Part shown: positions 35,848 through 44,559 of the stretch, one piece after another | Position numbering within the stretch: position 1 is the first letter of the stretch | Layout of the letters: every line of letters starts with the position of its first letter | Source: JAUNSR01 sp036655355 | GTDB lineage: Bacteria; Bacteroidota; Bacteroidia; Bacteroidales; JAUNSR01 | Length of the DNA stretch: 64,000 nt | Assembly: GCA_036655355.1 (NCBI GenBank) | Contig: JAVVQG010000007.1 | Span: forward strand, 1-64,000 | Reading direction: 5' to 3' | Notes under the pieces: model-generated | Database searches by the model: none | What the model was told of the DNA's origin: nothing | Seen by the model: the letters and a program-made list of their open reading frames with translations, nothing else | Made by a program: the position numbers and the translations under genes

Positions 35848-37371
35848 TTATTGGGGAGCTGTGATCATATTTTTAAGTTCAGCTTGCGAAAATGTAAATT
35901 TTTTCCCATTCGGATCTTTCAATGTTAATTCAGAATCGCCTCTCATAAACATCTCTTCTAATTCATAATATAATATCTTACGTGAAACAGAATGCATTGA
36001 ATTTGTATTTTGAGGCTCTTTATCCGGAACCATCTTTAGGAAATAGATATGTGCGAATAGTGCCTGCTGAAGCTCATTTGGTGTCATCTTACTCTTTCTC
36101 TCCTTATCGACAATATCATAGAAAAGGTTCGTGTAATTCGAAAGAGACTTCACCGTAGGATTTAAAGAGTAGGATTTCCAATAAGCATTTTTGGCTTTTG
36201 AACGTTGTTGTTCATAATTATAGACCATGCCACGGATAAAATTAATTTGTGATAAGATTGAGGGCTGTGGATTGAGTTGCTCTTCATATTCGGCAAGATT
36301 GTTTAGAGATAAGCGACGGTCTCCACAACGACCTAACACTTCCGGATACTTAAGTGCGACTTCTGTGTCTGTTCGATTTCCATTTTGGTCACGGAATAAA
36401 GAATCAGCTATCGCCAAAGGAAATAACGCGTCAAAATAACGTCTACGATAAACACGGGACAAACCCTGGTATTTGAAATTCATTTTAGATGAGTCTCCTT
36501 CCGCTATAATCGTAGTTAATAACGAGTCACACTCCTCATATTGACGATCCATGAATTTCAAAATAGCCTTACTTTGTCTTAAAGGAATGGATTGAGGAGA
36601 ATACTGAAGTGCCTTATCTATGATACGCCTTGCTCCAGCTATTGAATCGGAAATATTCTTTTGAAATTCAATAATTACATTCGCTTCTTTAATTGCGATA
36701 TTGGCATCATAGGGGTTTTGTTCGAATGCCTTTTCATAATAAACAATTGCACCAGGGAACAATCCCAAAGAGTTATAACAATCAGCGAGATTATTAAGTA
36801 GGGATATATTTGTTGAATCAACAGGAAGGATCCGCTGATAAGTAAGAATAGCTTTATTTAATGAATTATTCTGTTGATAGATTCTTCCTAATTGATAATT
36901 CAAAGAGAATGAAAGAGAATCCATTTGGGTCATTTCCTCAAACAACGTCTTTGCTTCCTGTGTTCTTCCTGACAAATTTGCCATTCGGGCCATAGCCAGT
37001 TTGGCATCTAGATTTGTCGTATCAGAAGCATACCATTTTTTATAACTAGTATATGCATCATTATAACGCATCGCTCCTTCATTTGCTTTTCCTCTGTAAA
37101 AGGCATAATTAAATTGGGTATTGGTTTGATTCTCTATGGAATCAATCTTTTTCACTACTGCATGAAATTTACCCCGATTTAATAAGCTATCCAACTCAGA
37201 ATTTATCTGAGATACGACTAACTGAATATTCATTACAAAGAGCATCAATAGAAAGAATCCTCTTTGATTAGGTATTTTTATTATCCGTGTGAATGGTGAT
37301 GAGATTGCTGGTTTATTCAGGAACCTTTGCTTGAAAAGGTTTCCATGGTTGGAATCTAGTGTTTTTTTCAT
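35848..37371 (-). CDS. exported TPR-repeat protein
   Basis: A 507-residue protein with a long N-terminal region, one hydrophobic segment at about residues 38-54 (GFFLLMLFVMNIQLVVSQ) that looks like a signal peptide or anchor, and at least five tetratricopeptide repeats (for example LNYQLGRIYQQNNSLNKAIL and LNNLADCYNSLGLFPGAIV, about 150-230). TPR proteins are scaffolds for other proteins. The long n-region before the signal is unusual; a start at residue 43 is an alternative. Its start codon is preceded by a 40-bp leader nearly identical to that of ureD, hinting at shared control with the urease cluster. The nickel transporter genes lie 190 bp upstream. Confidence 0.85.
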   Translation of the reverse strand: MKKTLDSNHGNLFKQRFLNKPAISSPFTRIIKIPNQRGFFLLMLFVMNIQLVVSQINSELDSLLNRGKFHAVVKKIDSIENQTNTQFNYAFYRGKANEGAMRYNDAYTSYKKWYASDTTNLDAKLAMARMANLSGRTQEAKTLFEEMTQMDSLSFSLNYQLGRIYQQNNSLNKAILTYQRILPVDSTNISLLNNLADCYNSLGLFPGAIVYYEKAFEQNPYDANIAIKEANVIIEFQKNISDSIAGARRIIDKALQYSPQSIPLRQSKAILKFMDRQYEECDSLLTTIIAEGDSSKMNFKYQGLSRVYRRRYFDALFPLAIADSLFRDQNGNRTDTEVALKYPEVLGRCGDRRLSLNNLAEYEEQLNPQPSILSQINFIRGMVYNYEQQRSKAKNAYWKSYSLNPTVKSLSNYTNLFYDIVDKERKSKMTPNELQQALFAHIYFLKMVPDKEPQNTNSMHSVSRKILYYELEEMFMRGDSELTLKDPNGKKFTFSQAELKNMITAPQ

Positions 37372-37408
37372 TTGGATATAATCTATTTTTTTACAATAAG
37401 GTCAAATG
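37369..37408 (-). repeat. leader repeat, copy 3, at the TPR gene start
   Basis: On the minus strand this 40-bp block begins CATTTGACCTTA and ends in CAAATG, where ATG is the start codon of the TPR gene. It differs from the two copies before ureD (43710-43752, 43805-43847) at about six positions. In all three, CATTTGACCTTA is followed about 10 bp later by AAAAATAGAT and then CAAATG. Confidence 0.85.
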
Positions 37409-37560
37409 CACTTTTTAGCTTTAGTTGTTTAACTCTTCTTGTAGATGAGGTTCGTCTATTTCATGGTTTTAAGTGTTTTAACTATCTAAAAGGTCGCAAT
37501 TTTTTCTCAATTCACAATACCCAGAATATCTTTTACTCTTCTTAAATTTAAATTAATTAA

Positions 37561-38331
37561 CTAAATTGAACTCATCTCTTTGATTTTACGATTTAGAATC
37601 TCGATTATCGCTTGATAAGGTTGTTCCAATCCACATTCTTCCAATAGATTTTTATCATTAAATATATCTCGGGTTTTTCCATCTGCCACGATCACTCCGT
37701 CTTTCATAACAATAGTACGGTCACATATCTCCCATACCATTTCTAAATCATGGGTAGCAATGAGACAAGTATGTGTAAATCCCATAATTTGTTTGATTAA
37801 TAGGCGGCGTGCTTGGGGATCTAGGTTTGAACTTGGTTCGTCCAAAACCAATATTTCTGGCTCCATAGAGAGAACCGTTGCAATAGCAACGCTGCGCTTC
37901 TGTCCCCCAGAAAGTTGATATGGGATTCTATCTTTTAAATCAAGAACCCCTACTGAAGATAAGGCCATTGTTACCCGGCGTTCGATCTCATTCTGAGGTA
38001 ATCCAATGTTGGTGGGTCCGAATGCAACATCTTCCTCTACCGTAGGCATGAATAACTGATCGTCCGCATTTTGAAATACAACGCCCACGGCCTGCCTTAC
38101 AAGATGCAGTGTTTTTTTCTCAACCGGAACATCGCCAACGTTGACGTTTCCCTTGTCTGGCAGTAACAATCCATTTGTATGTAATATCAGTGTAGACTTC
38201 CCGGCTCCGTTCCCTCCCACAAATGCTACTTTTTCGCCGTGTGTAATCCGGAAAGTTATTCCTCTGAGGGCTTTCTGCCCATTGGGGTAGGTGTAGTGAA
38301 CATTCTCAAAATTAATATAATGGTGACTCAT
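37561..38331 (-). CDS. nikO: nickel ECF-type transporter, ATP-binding protein NikO
   Basis: A 256-residue ABC ATPase: Walker A GGNGAGKST near residue 39, Q-loop VFQNADDQLF, signature LSGGQKRSVAIA, Walker B EILVLDEPSSNLD and switch His in IATHDLE. The VFQNADDQLF motif is typical of energy-coupling-factor ATPases (CbiO/NikO). I chose the ATG at 38331, giving SHHYINFENVHYTYPNG; longer readings run into nikQ. It powers uptake by the NikMN-NikQ membrane unit and is the last gene of the cluster. Confidence 0.9.
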   Translation of the reverse strand: MSHHYINFENVHYTYPNGQKALRGITFRITHGEKVAFVGGNGAGKSTLILHTNGLLLPDKGNVNVGDVPVEKKTLHLVRQAVGVVFQNADDQLFMPTVEEDVAFGPTNIGLPQNEIERRVTMALSSVGVLDLKDRIPYQLSGGQKRSVAIATVLSMEPEILVLDEPSSNLDPQARRLLIKQIMGFTHTCLIATHDLEMVWEICDRTIVMKDGVIVADGKTRDIFNDKNLLEECGLEQPYQAIIEILNRKIKEMSSI

Positions 38332-38366
38332 TGCTGTATTATTTAAATTATTCCAATCGTGGAACT

Positions 38367-39164
38367 TTACAAAAAGGAGACTAAATAACTTACTGGCATC
38401 AGAAAACGCAAGAGAATGAAAAAGAGACTCCATCCTATCAAGTAGAAAGTATCTTTATAATTCCATGTATGTTTTAGGTCTCCTTTGATATTCCCTGTGA
38501 AACCACGTGAAATCATCGCATTGTGAATACGTTCCGCCCTTTCGAAAGTACGAATCATTAGCTGTCCGGTAAGAACTCCCCATGTCTTTATTGAAAAGCC
38601 CTTTTTACCAAAGCTTCTTGAATCACGGGCTCGACTCATGATAATCGATTCCTGTATAAGTACAAAAATGTATCGATAAACGAATAGTAGTTGAGTACTG
38701 AAGAGTGATGGAAGCCCCATCCGCTCCATTCCCCTACATAGCTTATAAAATCCGGTAGTAAGTATCAATAATAAGGCCGCCTGCACTGAGAGAATCCCTC
38801 TCAATAAGATCGAAATGAAAGACACCCACCCCTCCGTTATGGGAACATCACCTATATAAAATAATATATTCCGTTGCAACAAGGGATTAAATATACCAAT
38901 GAAAATAATAAACGGTAGTACGATCAATGATCTAACCGAAATAAACCGTAAAGATATATCAGCCAGGGATGTAAGCAATATCGGATAAATAAAAAAGGGC
39001 AATAAATCCGTTATATCATCTAATGGCAATGAGAGCATTGAAACCAGAAAAACAACAGTTACTGTAAGCTTAGCACGTGCATCTATGCGATGAAGCAACG
39101 AGTCATTTGCTGAGATCACCTCCATACGATCTAATTCGTTTAGCGCATTTTGTAATGTTGGCAT
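38367..39164 (-). CDS. nikQ: nickel ECF-type transporter, transmembrane protein NikQ
   Basis: A 265-residue CbiQ/EcfT-family membrane protein (PF02361), with about five to six helices and the conserved coupling segment containing the short Ala-Arg motif (SRARDSRSFGKKG, about residues 180-192) that docks on the ATPase. It begins 60 bp after nikM and ends 35 bp before nikO. Nickel rather than cobalt is inferred from the adjoining urease genes. Confidence 0.9.
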   Translation of the reverse strand: MPTLQNALNELDRMEVISANDSLLHRIDARAKLTVTVVFLVSMLSLPLDDITDLLPFFIYPILLTSLADISLRFISVRSLIVLPFIIFIGIFNPLLQRNILFYIGDVPITEGWVSFISILLRGILSVQAALLLILTTGFYKLCRGMERMGLPSLFSTQLLFVYRYIFVLIQESIIMSRARDSRSFGKKGFSIKTWGVLTGQLMIRTFERAERIHNAMISRGFTGNIKGDLKHTWNYKDTFYLIGWSLFFILLRFLMPVSYLVSFL

Positions 39165-39224
39165 TCCGGCTATATTTTACTTATGATTATCTGCGTTGAT
39201 TTTCTTATGATTATCAGCTTTGAT

Positions 39225-40280
39225 TTATTTATGACTATCGGCTTTAAATTTCCTGCTCTTATGCCTAAATATCATCCCTAAAACAAAAGCGAATAACAAT
39301 ACTATACTACCTCCCGCTATACCGGCCAAAGATGTTGCAGGATTAACTTTACCCCACTCTTCATGCTGCTCACCTGTCGGGTCATTACCAACATTCTCCT
39401 TAAAGGAATAATCAGGCATGAAGGAACTCTTTTTCTGAAGCTCTTCCGCAAATTGAGAACTCTTTGTCTTATGATCATTCTCCGGTTCGGTTGACCCTGT
39501 TAGATTTTCTATAGACCATTCTAATCCGTCTGGTCTGGTCGAAGCAAACCAACTGAAGCCACCTCCGATTATCAATGCACACAAGGCTATAATCAAGATA
39601 CTCTTTTTTAAAGGGAAATGAGACTGATGAGTCTGTATTCTATTCTGGATAAGAAGTTCAGGTTTGTATTTTTCAATAAATATCAATACAGCTGCCGTTG
39701 CCACCCCTTCAACTATTCCTATTAGTAAATGAATCGGAAGCATGAATAGCAGGAATTTCCCGATTGGTAACGCGGTAACTCCCGAAAGTTCGGTTTGAAT
39801 TGTAACAAACAAAGCTCCCAATTCTAACCCTATCACGCAAGAAAGGATGGAAGCCGACATGATCCTAGAAACGCTTACAGCATGTGATACAATTCGTTTA
39901 TAGATCAAGGGAAAAGCAATTAGACAACTGCATGCGGCCATATTAAAAACATTACAACCTAATGCAAGAAGTCCTCCGTCCGCAAAGAAAAAGGCCTGAA
40001 TCACTAAAACAGAAGATAGTGTAATAAAAGCCGCCCAAGGGCCCAAAACGGAAGCTAAGAGAATACCGCCCACAATATGCCCGCTTGAACCGGTACCCGG
40101 AATGGTAAAATTGATCATTTGTGCCGCAAAAATGAATGCACCCATAACACCCATCAATGGAGCGATATTGTCTGTTGGATTATTTTTCATTTTCCTTGCT
40201 GCTATAATTAATAAAGCAACAGAAATCCCTCCCATTACTACCGCGACCGGAGGAGATATAAGAGCATCTGACATGTGCAT
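39225..40280 (-). CDS. nikM: nickel ECF-type transporter substrate-binding fusion NikMN
   Basis: A 351-residue membrane protein joining a CbiM/NikM domain (about 1-210) to a NikN/PDGLE domain (about 225-345, marked by FSWFASTRPDGLEWSIEN). The ATG at 40280 gives Met-His at the N-terminus (HMSDALISP), and the histidine at position 2 is the metal ligand of this family; a TTG two codons upstream was rejected for that reason. A soluble loop (about 250-310) separates the last two helices. It binds Ni2+ outside and hands it to NikQ/NikO, supplying urease. The fused M-N form is common where urease genes are adjacent. Confidence 0.9.
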   Translation of the reverse strand: MHMSDALISPPVAVVMGGISVALLIIAARKMKNNPTDNIAPLMGVMGAFIFAAQMINFTIPGTGSSGHIVGGILLASVLGPWAAFITLSSVLVIQAFFFADGGLLALGCNVFNMAACSCLIAFPLIYKRIVSHAVSVSRIMSASILSCVIGLELGALFVTIQTELSGVTALPIGKFLLFMLPIHLLIGIVEGVATAAVLIFIEKYKPELLIQNRIQTHQSHFPLKKSILIIALCALIIGGGFSWFASTRPDGLEWSIENLTGSTEPENDHKTKSSQFAEELQKKSSFMPDYSFKENVGNDPTGEQHEEWGKVNPATSLAGIAGGSIVLLFAFVLGMIFRHKSRKFKADSHK

Positions 40281-40348
40281 GACCAATACTATTTTAGTTT
40301 TATATCTTTAAATTTAATGCCTTTCTAATACACTTTCTCTATAATTGA

Positions 40349-41725
40349 TCATTTTGTAGCATCCTTTTTAGGAAATACTTTTCTTCCTAAGAATAGAGTG
40401 ATCATTCCTCCTAAGAGTGTAACCCCGATTGAGAACAATAACACCAAAGTTCCACCACCCCATTTCAATAACAATGGAATAAAGACAACACCTGCAACGG
40501 CACCGAATTTTCCGATTGCCGCAGAAAGTCCAACTCCAGTCCCCCGTTCTTCAACCGTATAGATCTGAGTCGGCAAAATAAAGGTCATCAAGTGTGGACC
40601 GGCATTGAGAAAAAGTTCAAACATCATGAATCCGGCTATTGCAATCCACGCAGGCCAATGAAAAAGGTATGCTATTAACAACAATATTAATCCCATTGCT
40701 GCAAGAAAAAAACCCAAACTCTGTGTCTTTATATGATACCACCGGTTTACTAGAAACAGTCCTATGATAAAACCTATCAAAATGAATACATTGATATACG
40801 ACGTAATAGCTACAGAGCCCACAACCTTATCAAAGGAACCTTCTGAAACTGATTCCAATCCTAGAACTAGAATTAGAACTGGTGTAAATACTCCTACTCC
40901 ATACACGCCGACACCCTCACAAGCCCATGGTACGCTTCCAAGAATTGTTTTTTGGATGTTTTGTTTATTGAATAATTCCCCCCATGTAACTTTTCTTTTC
41001 AAGCGTCTTATAGGAGTATTCTTTAAATCTCCGAGATCGACATCATTTCCTAGAAAATGTTTTACTACCACTTCTGCTTCTTGTAGTTTCTCATGTGCAA
41101 CTAACCATCCGGGACTTTCCCAAAACCGTATTCTAGAAAGTAACATAATGACAGAAAGAACTGAAACCGTGAGCAAGAGTTTGTTCCAATCCTCGGCGGT
41201 ATTCCACTCTTTCAAAAGCCAAAAACATACTCCTGCCATTAGGAAATTTCCGATAGCAGCAAATGATTTCGAAACACCAACCATCAACAGCTTCCAACGC
41301 TTCGGCATAATTTCCGAGATATAGTCCGGATCCAGAGAGTATTCCCCTCCGATTCCAAAACCCATAAAAAAGAGCGCCACAACAAGCACGGGAAGTATAT
41401 TAGAAAAATATGCTATGAGAGAAAATAGTAAAACCAGAGCCGGACAGAAGCGGAAGAAAAACAGATAACCATATTTATCGCTTAGGTGTCCGAAAACGAG
41501 TGAGCCCAACATCAGTCCTATTAACTCCGATCCAGCTATTACTCCTTGTTGGAAGGAGGTTAATTCTGGATGACGAATGATTTGAATCAAAGGAATAACA
41601 ACTCCTATTAACGTTGCTAATGCAGCACCTAACAACTGTCCGAGTGAGGCCACCAGAAGAACTCTAAAATGGCCCCATCGGAGTGGCATCGTATCCATAT
41701 TTACCATTTCATTCGCCATCTTCAT
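40349..41725 (-). CDS. MFS transporter embedded in the urease cluster
   Basis: A 458-residue, 12-helix major-facilitator protein with sugar/metabolite-porter signatures: GHLSDKYGYLFFF between helices 2 and 3, FGIGGEYSLDPDYISEIMPKRWK near helix 4 and a matching ERGTGVGLSAAIGKFGAV in the second half. The motifs resemble the aromatic-acid/metabolite:H+ symporter groups rather than nickel or ammonium carriers. It lies 40 bp downstream of the urea transporter gene and 68 bp upstream of nikM, so it belongs to the cluster, but its substrate is unknown. A second in-frame ATG is two codons in. Confidence 0.85.
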   Translation of the reverse strand: MKMANEMVNMDTMPLRWGHFRVLLVASLGQLLGAALATLIGVVIPLIQIIRHPELTSFQQGVIAGSELIGLMLGSLVFGHLSDKYGYLFFFRFCPALVLLFSLIAYFSNILPVLVVALFFMGFGIGGEYSLDPDYISEIMPKRWKLLMVGVSKSFAAIGNFLMAGVCFWLLKEWNTAEDWNKLLLTVSVLSVIMLLSRIRFWESPGWLVAHEKLQEAEVVVKHFLGNDVDLGDLKNTPIRRLKRKVTWGELFNKQNIQKTILGSVPWACEGVGVYGVGVFTPVLILVLGLESVSEGSFDKVVGSVAITSYINVFILIGFIIGLFLVNRWYHIKTQSLGFFLAAMGLILLLIAYLFHWPAWIAIAGFMMFELFLNAGPHLMTFILPTQIYTVEERGTGVGLSAAIGKFGAVAGVVFIPLLLKWGGGTLVLLFSIGVTLLGGMITLFLGRKVFPKKDATK

Positions 41726-41765
41726 ATAAAGATCAGACTATTTTTATTGTATCAAATGAATCGGA

Positions 41766-42791
41766 TCATTCGGTTGTTTTTTCTTTTTCCTTGTGAAAAA
41801 CGAATCCTGGCAACATGAACAACCACGTTGCGATACAGAATGGTCCGGTTAATGTAGGCAGTCCCAACGGAATGAAAATGATATTCATCGCCGCCTGAAC
41901 AAAAACAGTTACGATTACAGCAATCAAACCCCATAAAGCCGAGCGATAGTTCACTTCATAGAACGTAGCTCCTATCGCAATTCCAGTCAATACTGCACTA
42001 AATCCGAAGATGCCATTTTCTATTTCGGTACCAGGCCCTCTGAAAAGAATAATTACCAATAGAGAAACGGCCGATGCCAGAGCGGCCCAAATCCCTGCCC
42101 ACTTGTTACTTATGAACAGTCCGATCAGAAAGAATATTCCAGTCACCCATGAGTTAATCAGAAATACCTGACTGATCCCTTTGAGCCAATACTCAGTTAG
42201 GTGAGGAATCGTTAATGAGATCTCTTCATTAATACCAGTAGGTAAGTGAGGAGAAGGCAGAAACGTATCCGGCATAGCATTCATCTCTCGTGAAGCCATC
42301 AGAAACAACCAGGACATGGCAACAAACGGAAACGTAAATGAACTCACCTTCCAAATACCCATCACATTATTAAAGGCTACACGTACCCATGTTGTAAGAG
42401 CGGAACAAAGTATAAGTGCCAACCATGTCCATAAAGTAGGTTCGAGAAACGTCATAAATGCGCACCCTACCAAAATACCGTTGAACCCCCATAATCCGTC
42501 TTCTCCCTCTTTTTTAGGAAGACCAAGAATATAACCTGTTAAAGTAGAAGTTGCTAAACCAACAAGAGCGGCCCAAGCAACTACTCCGAATCCCTCCTCA
42601 TAGGCCCCCCAGAAGATACCAATGAGAAAGAACAGCCCTGTCCAACTATTATTTTGAAACATGACTTGCCCGCTTCCCCGAAGAAGGACTTTAATGAAAT
42701 CAAATGAAAATAGTTTTTTCGTTGATTCCGCATTAAGAGCATTTAAAGTGGTCATATGATATGATTTAGAAAATAACTCTGGTAAATTCAT
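41766..42791 (-). CDS. utp: urea transporter (UT family)
   Basis: A 341-residue membrane protein of the SLC14/UT family (PF03253) with the internal two-fold repeat: SWTGLFFLIGIFWG (about 48-61) and its counterpart SWVTGIFFLIGLFIS (about 217-231), and repeated LxGPG-like segments (RGPGTEIENGIFGFSAVLTGIA, GLWGFNGILVGCAF). Each repeat gives half of a passive urea channel. It starts 6 bp after the ureD stop, tightly coupled to the urease genes it feeds. Confidence 0.92.
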   Translation of the reverse strand: MNLPELFSKSYHMTTLNALNAESTKKLFSFDFIKVLLRGSGQVMFQNNSWTGLFFLIGIFWGAYEEGFGVVAWAALVGLATSTLTGYILGLPKKEGEDGLWGFNGILVGCAFMTFLEPTLWTWLALILCSALTTWVRVAFNNVMGIWKVSSFTFPFVAMSWLFLMASREMNAMPDTFLPSPHLPTGINEEISLTIPHLTEYWLKGISQVFLINSWVTGIFFLIGLFISNKWAGIWAALASAVSLLVIILFRGPGTEIENGIFGFSAVLTGIAIGATFYEVNYRSALWGLIAVIVTVFVQAAMNIIFIPLGLPTLTGPFCIATWLFMLPGFVFHKEKEKTTE

Positions 42792-42797
42792 ATGTTC

Positions 42798-43715
42798 TTA
42801 CCTCCAAGGAAATTCCGGAGGCATAGGTTTGCCCTTTACTACCTTTCTGACCGTAGAACAGAAAGATCTTACTAATTTCTTAACCGGCCCGGTTTCCATC
42901 CCCAAAACTTTAAAAAGCAAACCGGCATCATTGGGCAGATGTGTAATACCGGCGCACAAATCTATCTCTTTGTCTATAAATGCCTTGGTCTCTTCATAAA
43001 TAAGGTCCGCCTTATCTTTTGGCGTCAGTACGATAACATTTGCAAATACATCATAATGTCCCATTACACCTAGATTCCTAGGAGAGCGAATATTTGGCTG
43101 GATAATAAATTTCTCCCTAAAAAGCTTCTCTCCTTCCGGTCTTTCAGCATGAGAACAAACTGAAATGATATCATATTCAAATAACTCTCCCTCTTTATAA
43201 TGTTTTCTTCCGGGCATATATATTTCAGAGTAGAAAAGGGTTGCGCTAGGAGCAATCTTGATGGATGTATCGGTTATATAACGAGTGTGTCTGCATGGGA
43301 TGGTTGGTTCGGGAAGATACTCCAAATAAGCATTCTCCTCAAGGATGAATTCTTGAGTCAATCCCGAGTAGTTATATTTCATCTCTGCAATTTTGGTAGC
43401 AGCTGCGGTAGCAACGAAAGCATAGGCATCCTTTCGTACAGTGATATTCTGTTCATAACGGTCTCCATCTACATTGGGACCGCCGGAAGATAAGATATAC
43501 ACACAGGGCATTCCGGGCATTTCCTTGTCAAAATAGATCTCTTTCTGAACAATAAGAGGGGCATTCCGGACATGATCTCGCATTATGGATTTACCCCATT
43601 GGTCCAGTTCGAAACCTAGAAAAAGGTATCCTTTTTTCCCTGGAGCACCTACTCTCATCTGCTTTGGTTCCTCAAGATAAGGCACCATTTCTTTTGATTT
43701 TGAAAAGTCTTTCAT
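42798..43715 (-). CDS. ureD: urease accessory protein UreD/UreH
   Basis: A 305-residue UreD-family chaperone that docks on urease with UreF and UreG to let nickel and CO2 in. Family features include the beta-rich core and motifs such as YILSSGGPNVDGDRYEQNI and LPNDAGLLFKVLG near the C-terminus. It is last in the accessory set, separated from ureG by 198 bp with a duplicated leader and hairpins, unlike the tight spacing of the others, so its expression may be controlled separately. The ATG at 43715 closes the leader repeat. Confidence 0.92.
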   Translation of the reverse strand: MKDFSKSKEMVPYLEEPKQMRVGAPGKKGYLFLGFELDQWGKSIMRDHVRNAPLIVQKEIYFDKEMPGMPCVYILSSGGPNVDGDRYEQNITVRKDAYAFVATAAATKIAEMKYNYSGLTQEFILEENAYLEYLPEPTIPCRHTRYITDTSIKIAPSATLFYSEIYMPGRKHYKEGELFEYDIISVCSHAERPEGEKLFREKFIIQPNIRSPRNLGVMGHYDVFANVIVLTPKDKADLIYEETKAFIDKEIDLCAGITHLPNDAGLLFKVLGMETGPVKKLVRSFCSTVRKVVKGKPMPPEFPWR

Positions 43716-43752
43716 TTGTATATTATCTATTTTTCAACACTAAGGTCAAATG
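43710..43752 (-). repeat. leader repeat, copy 1, at the ureD start
   Basis: Exact 43-bp copy of 43805-43847. On the minus strand it reads CATTTGACCTTAGTG, then an A-rich middle, and ends in CAAATGAAA where ATG starts ureD. A diverged third copy precedes the TPR gene (37369-37408). Confidence 0.92.
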
Positions 43753-43803
43753 CGCCATCTGAATACCTTTTGTTGGGTAGCTCACCTTATGGGAGCTATG
43801 GCG
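43753..43803 (-). other. nested inverted repeats between the two leader copies
   Basis: The 51-bp segment between the repeats begins cgccat and ends atggcg, an outer stem, and contains an inner stem tagctc / gagcta (43778-43783 with 43793-43798). Transcribed towards ureD it could fold as a two-tier hairpin. It also holds the tiny frame ATG AAA TCG CCA TAG started by the upstream leader copy. Confidence 0.6.
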
Positions 43804-43804
43804 A

Positions 43805-43847
43805 TTTCATTTGTATATTATCTATTTTTCAACACTAAGGTCAAATG
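43805..43847 (-). repeat. leader repeat, copy 2, upstream duplicate
   Basis: Exact duplicate of 43710-43752, 95 bp further upstream of ureD. Here the preceding bases make TACATTTG, a perfect Bacteroidetes -7 box, which the ureD-proximal copy lacks. Its terminal ATG leads only into a four-codon frame. Confidence 0.92.
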
Positions 43848-43860
43848 TATTATTTTAATG

Positions 43861-43893
43861 AATCCCTTTCCTTTTAGAAAAAGAAAGGGATTT
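43861..43893. terminator. hairpin after ureG
   Basis: Arms aatccctttc (43861-43870) and gaaagggatt (43883-43892) form a stem 20 bp beyond the ureG stop. The T-run on the minus strand is weak, so it may terminate only in part or serve as an mRNA processing or stability element. Confidence 0.5.
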
Positions 43894-43913
43894 GAATATA
43901 CTTTCTGTTGAAA

Positions 43914-44546
43914 TTAATTATTAGCCGGTTCTTTATCAAAAAGTGCCATTTTACGAATCATGTCTACTAATTCAGGTATTCCTTCACCAGTCATGCAATT
44001 TGTGAAAAGAAATGGTTTACCAGGGCGCATCAGTTCCGAATCATGTCGCATCACTTCAAGACTTGCTTTCACATAAGGAGCCAAATCTGTTTTATTAATT
44101 ACAAGAATATCAGATTGAGAAATTCCCGGACCATCTTTACGCGGAATCTTATCCCCTGCGGCTACATCGATAACATAAATGAAAAAATCCACAAGAGCCG
44201 GACTGAATGTGAGTGTCAGGTTATCTCCTCCGGACTCAATCAACACAATATCGCCATCGGGAAATTTCGCTTCCATTTCCTCAACAGCAGCAATATTCAT
44301 GGATGGGTCTTCACGGACCGCCGTATGTGGACATGCTCCTGTTTCTACCCCAATGATACGTTCTTCAACTAAAACTCCTTTTAGCGTTTTACGAACATGC
44401 TTGGCATCCTCTGTTGTAACGATGTCATTGGTTATAATAAGTACTTTATACCCCATATTCAAAAAATAGGGCGTGATCGCTTCAATTATTGCGGTCTTTC
44501 CGGAGCCGACTGGTCCGCCTACTCCGATTCTACATGTATTGCTCAT
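43914..44546 (-). CDS. ureG: urease accessory GTPase UreG
   Basis: A 210-residue SIMIBI-class GTPase. P-loop GPVGSGKTA at residues 8-16, metal-binding Cys-Pro-His motif GACPHTAVRED (CPH near 72-74), ESGGDNL switch and the NKTDLA base-recognition motif. It couples GTP hydrolysis to nickel delivery from UreE into urease with UreF and UreD. It begins 13 bp after the ureF stop. Confidence 0.96.
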   Translation of the reverse strand: MSNTCRIGVGGPVGSGKTAIIEAITPYFLNMGYKVLIITNDIVTTEDAKHVRKTLKGVLVEERIIGVETGACPHTAVREDPSMNIAAVEEMEAKFPDGDIVLIESGGDNLTLTFSPALVDFFIYVIDVAAGDKIPRKDGPGISQSDILVINKTDLAPYVKASLEVMRHDSELMRPGKPFLFTNCMTGEGIPELVDMIRKMALFDKEPANN

Positions 44547-44559
44547 AGAATAGATTTAA

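Noticed and set aside
37561..38433. Longer NikO reading frame overlapping nikQ
   Set aside because: The extra 34 residues are not ABC-type and the ATG at 38331 gives the normal start.
43716..43913. Known nickel-cobalt riboswitch before ureD
   Set aside because: The region has a duplicated leader and nested stems, but not the four-way junction or conserved bases of the NiCo class that I know.
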